A DNA stretch of 64,000 nt from Nitrosomonas sp. GTDB lineage: Bacteria > Pseudomonadota > Gammaproteobacteria > Burkholderiales > Nitrosomonadaceae. The stretch covers positions 1,777,308 to 1,841,307 of the forward strand of contig CP091135.1 of assembly GCA_021582655.1 (NCBI GenBank). The letters run 5' to 3'. Below are positions 62,693 through 64,000 of this stretch, one piece after another (position 1 is the first letter of the stretch; every line of letters starts with the position of its first letter). The notes beneath the pieces are model-generated. The model did no database searches. It was not told the DNA's origin and saw only the letters and a list, made by a program, of their open reading frames with translations. The position numbers and the translations under genes were made by a program.

Positions 62693-64000
62693 TTATTGAA
62701 CCGGATTCAGTTGCGCCGCTGTCAGACTGGCCTTCCATGAGTCCGGCAGATTTTGCACCCAGCCGTTGTAGATGTTCGGAATCGCATAAATGCCCTGTCC
62801 GCCCATGCCGGGAAGACCGGAAACCGTGTCATCGCTTGGAACGCCTGATCCGGCCACCATGGAGATACGTCCCGCAATCGCAGCATCGGCAAAGTTACCG
62901 TCCCCGTTCGGATCCGGATCAACCACGATCAATTCGTTCGAAAATTTGCTGGTTACATAAGCGTAATAACCGCCGCCACTCTTGGCACCGAAATTGGCGC
63001 CATGGCAACCTGGATCGCACGGTAACATAGCAACAACCCTATCAACGGAAGTATCCACGATGGTGATCGTTCCGCCGGTATTGGCGGTTACCACCACACG
63101 ACCGGTCGGATCAACCGGTGTTTGAATGGGTAACACGCCGACTGTAACCAGGCCGTCACCATCACGGTCCTTCAGAGTATCCGGGCCGGTCGGGCCGAAG
63201 GGATCATAATCCGCCAGCAACGCGATGGTTTTAAGCAGGGTACCATCCAAGCTGAGAACATTGATCGAGTGATCCAACAAATTGGTCGCGTAAATTTTGT
63301 CAATACCGACACCGATCGCAATCGGATGCGGCCCTTCGGGGAATATCCCGCCTGCTTTAGGCCGGGCTATGATGCTGCCATTGCTGCTGTCGTAAATACC
63401 GACATCGCTGGTGTTAATGTTTGGCGTAATGATTTTTCCATCCGGGGTGATCCAGTGTCCGTGCGGATTGGCCGGTGTTTGTCCGGGGCCTTGTGTAGGC
63501 ATCATCAGATCCGGCGTAGTCGTTCCCGCTGGAATTCTGACGATACCATTCGCACCGTTAATCGCAACAGTAATATCGTCCGTTGCCGGCAATGTCATGA
63601 CATGCGATGGCGTATCACCGACATCGATATTATGCAACAAAGCGCCGTCCTCCCGATTGATAAAGGTCAGCTTGGTATCGAACCACTGTGTTTGATAAAC
63701 AATCGACTGATCCTTATCACTCCATATATTGTGAGGATTGTTCATATTAATGCTCGGCAGTGCGATTTTACGCTTGATGGTCCAATTGGCCGCATCCAAA
63801 ACCGTGATCGTACCCGGCTTGGTTTTACCCGCGGTTTTCTCGAATTGCGTATTGATCCATACTTCACCCACACCCGGTATCGTTGGATTAAACAGCTTGG
63901 TCAATTGTGTATCCTGACCGTAACGGGCTTCCAAAACATCTCTCAAATTCACAACCGCCCCACCGGTGATTCTAACCGGCACATTGGCATATTTTACATG
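62693..64000 (-). CDS. Secreted-type beta-propeller (YVTN/YncE-like) protein, N-terminus cut by window edge
   Basis: The frame is open to the window end (last codons read HVKYAN before the GTG at 63982), so the start is outside. At least 435 residues remain. Repeated strands such as TITVLDAANWTIKRKIALP, LTFINREDGALLHNIDVGDTPSHV, INVLSLDGTLLKTI and ITIVDTSVDRVVAML form propeller blades. Conserved His sites (NPHNIW, NPHGHWITPDG, EGPHPIAIG) and CDPGCHGANFG suggest metal binding; the last is CxxxCH, not the usual CxxCH haem motif. Calcium-like loops DRDGDGLV and DPNGDGNF are present. Nothing in the window shows the partner. Confidence 0.75.
   Translation of the reverse strand, partial: HVKYANVPVRITGGAVVNLRDVLEARYGQDTQLTKLFNPTIPGVGEVWINTQFEKTAGKTKPGTITVLDAANWTIKRKIALPSINMNNPHNIWSDKDQSIVYQTQWFDTKLTFINREDGALLHNIDVGDTPSHVMTLPATDDITVAINGANGIVRIPAGTTTPDLMMPTQGPGQTPANPHGHWITPDGKIITPNINTSDVGIYDSSNGSIIARPKAGGIFPEGPHPIAIGVGIDKIYATNLLDHSINVLSLDGTLLKTIALLADYDPFGPTGPDTLKDRDGDGLVTVGVLPIQTPVDPTGRVVVTANTGGTITIVDTSVDRVVAMLPCDPGCHGANFGAKSGGGYYAYVTSKFSNELIVVDPDPNGDGNFADAAIAGRISMVAGSGVPSDDTVSGLPGMGGQGIYAIPNIYNGWVQNLPDSWKASLTAAQLNPVQ

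Noticed and set aside
1-64000. CRISPR array, rRNA operon, prophage or integrase
   Set aside because: No regularly spaced repeats, no rRNA sequence and no phage or integrase gene were seen on either strand; the repeats present are dispersed, not arrayed.

Overview
The window looks like a chromosomal segment of a betaproteobacterium, most probably an ammonia oxidiser of the Nitrosomonadaceae (Nitrosomonas type). This is inferred from gene content and order: glyA-nrdR-ribD, SRP RNA-dnaX-ybaB, a RegB/RegA redox pair, a PilY1 minor-pilin operon and a hydrogenase-maturation block. No amo, hao or rRNA gene is present to settle it.

Layout. Positions 1-7 kb: a cut exported-protein gene, rpsT, and a six-gene minor pilin operon read leftward (pilE, pilV, pilW, pilX, pilY1, fimT). 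Positions 7-24.4 kb are housekeeping: thiO, ispH, regBA, glyA-nrdR-ribD, clpS-clpA, cspA, tRNA-Arg(CCT), mltA, a NIF3 protein, a DegS-type protease, an MFS carrier and lysS. Positions 24.4-30.4 kb form an accessory island: a methyltransferase-like gene, a decayed toxin-antitoxin locus, a 1014-residue glycine-repeat protein, a frameshifted partner membrane protein, and a second remnant of the same toxin-antitoxin locus. Positions 30.4-34.8 kb: a HAD phosphatase, hda, an AI-2E family permease, a class III aminotransferase and a small membrane protein. Positions 35.2-41.1 kb: one apparent operon of lemA, two TPM-domain genes, a hydrogenase protease, hypA, hypB and a HypF reduced to its Kae1-like half, then hslO. 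Positions 41.1-46.7 kb: repeat and IS debris, an acidic orphan protein, a PEGA lipoprotein, and a sensor kinase with two unusual response regulators. Positions 46.7-54.1 kb: ybaB, dnaX, SRP RNA, a CHASE2 cyclase, a histidine phosphatase, an iron-trafficking protein, an epimerase and a SIMPL protein. Positions 54.5-64 kb: a glycosyltransferase, ornithine decarboxylase with a short leader ORF, dihydroxyacetone kinase, a second kinase/regulator pair, and a beta-propeller protein cut by the window end.

The least ordinary features are: (1) a family of about 150-bp elements with terminal inverted repeats, seven copies between 24.5 and 59.2 kb, two of which provide the stop codon of the adjacent gene; (2) a 21-codon ORF with a consensus ribosome site directly in front of ornithine decarboxylase; (3) two paralogous response regulators whose LuxR-type helix-turn-helix is split by an insertion of roughly 40-50 residues; (4) an Hsp33 that lost one cysteine of each zinc-binding pair; (5) a free-standing HypF C-terminal domain; and (6) the glycine-repeat protein island bracketed by two copies of one dead toxin-antitoxin module.

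Many starts were moved inward from the longest open frame on the basis of ribosome sites, signal peptides or overlap with RNA genes; each case is stated in its entry. All family assignments come from reading the sequence by eye, without database searches.
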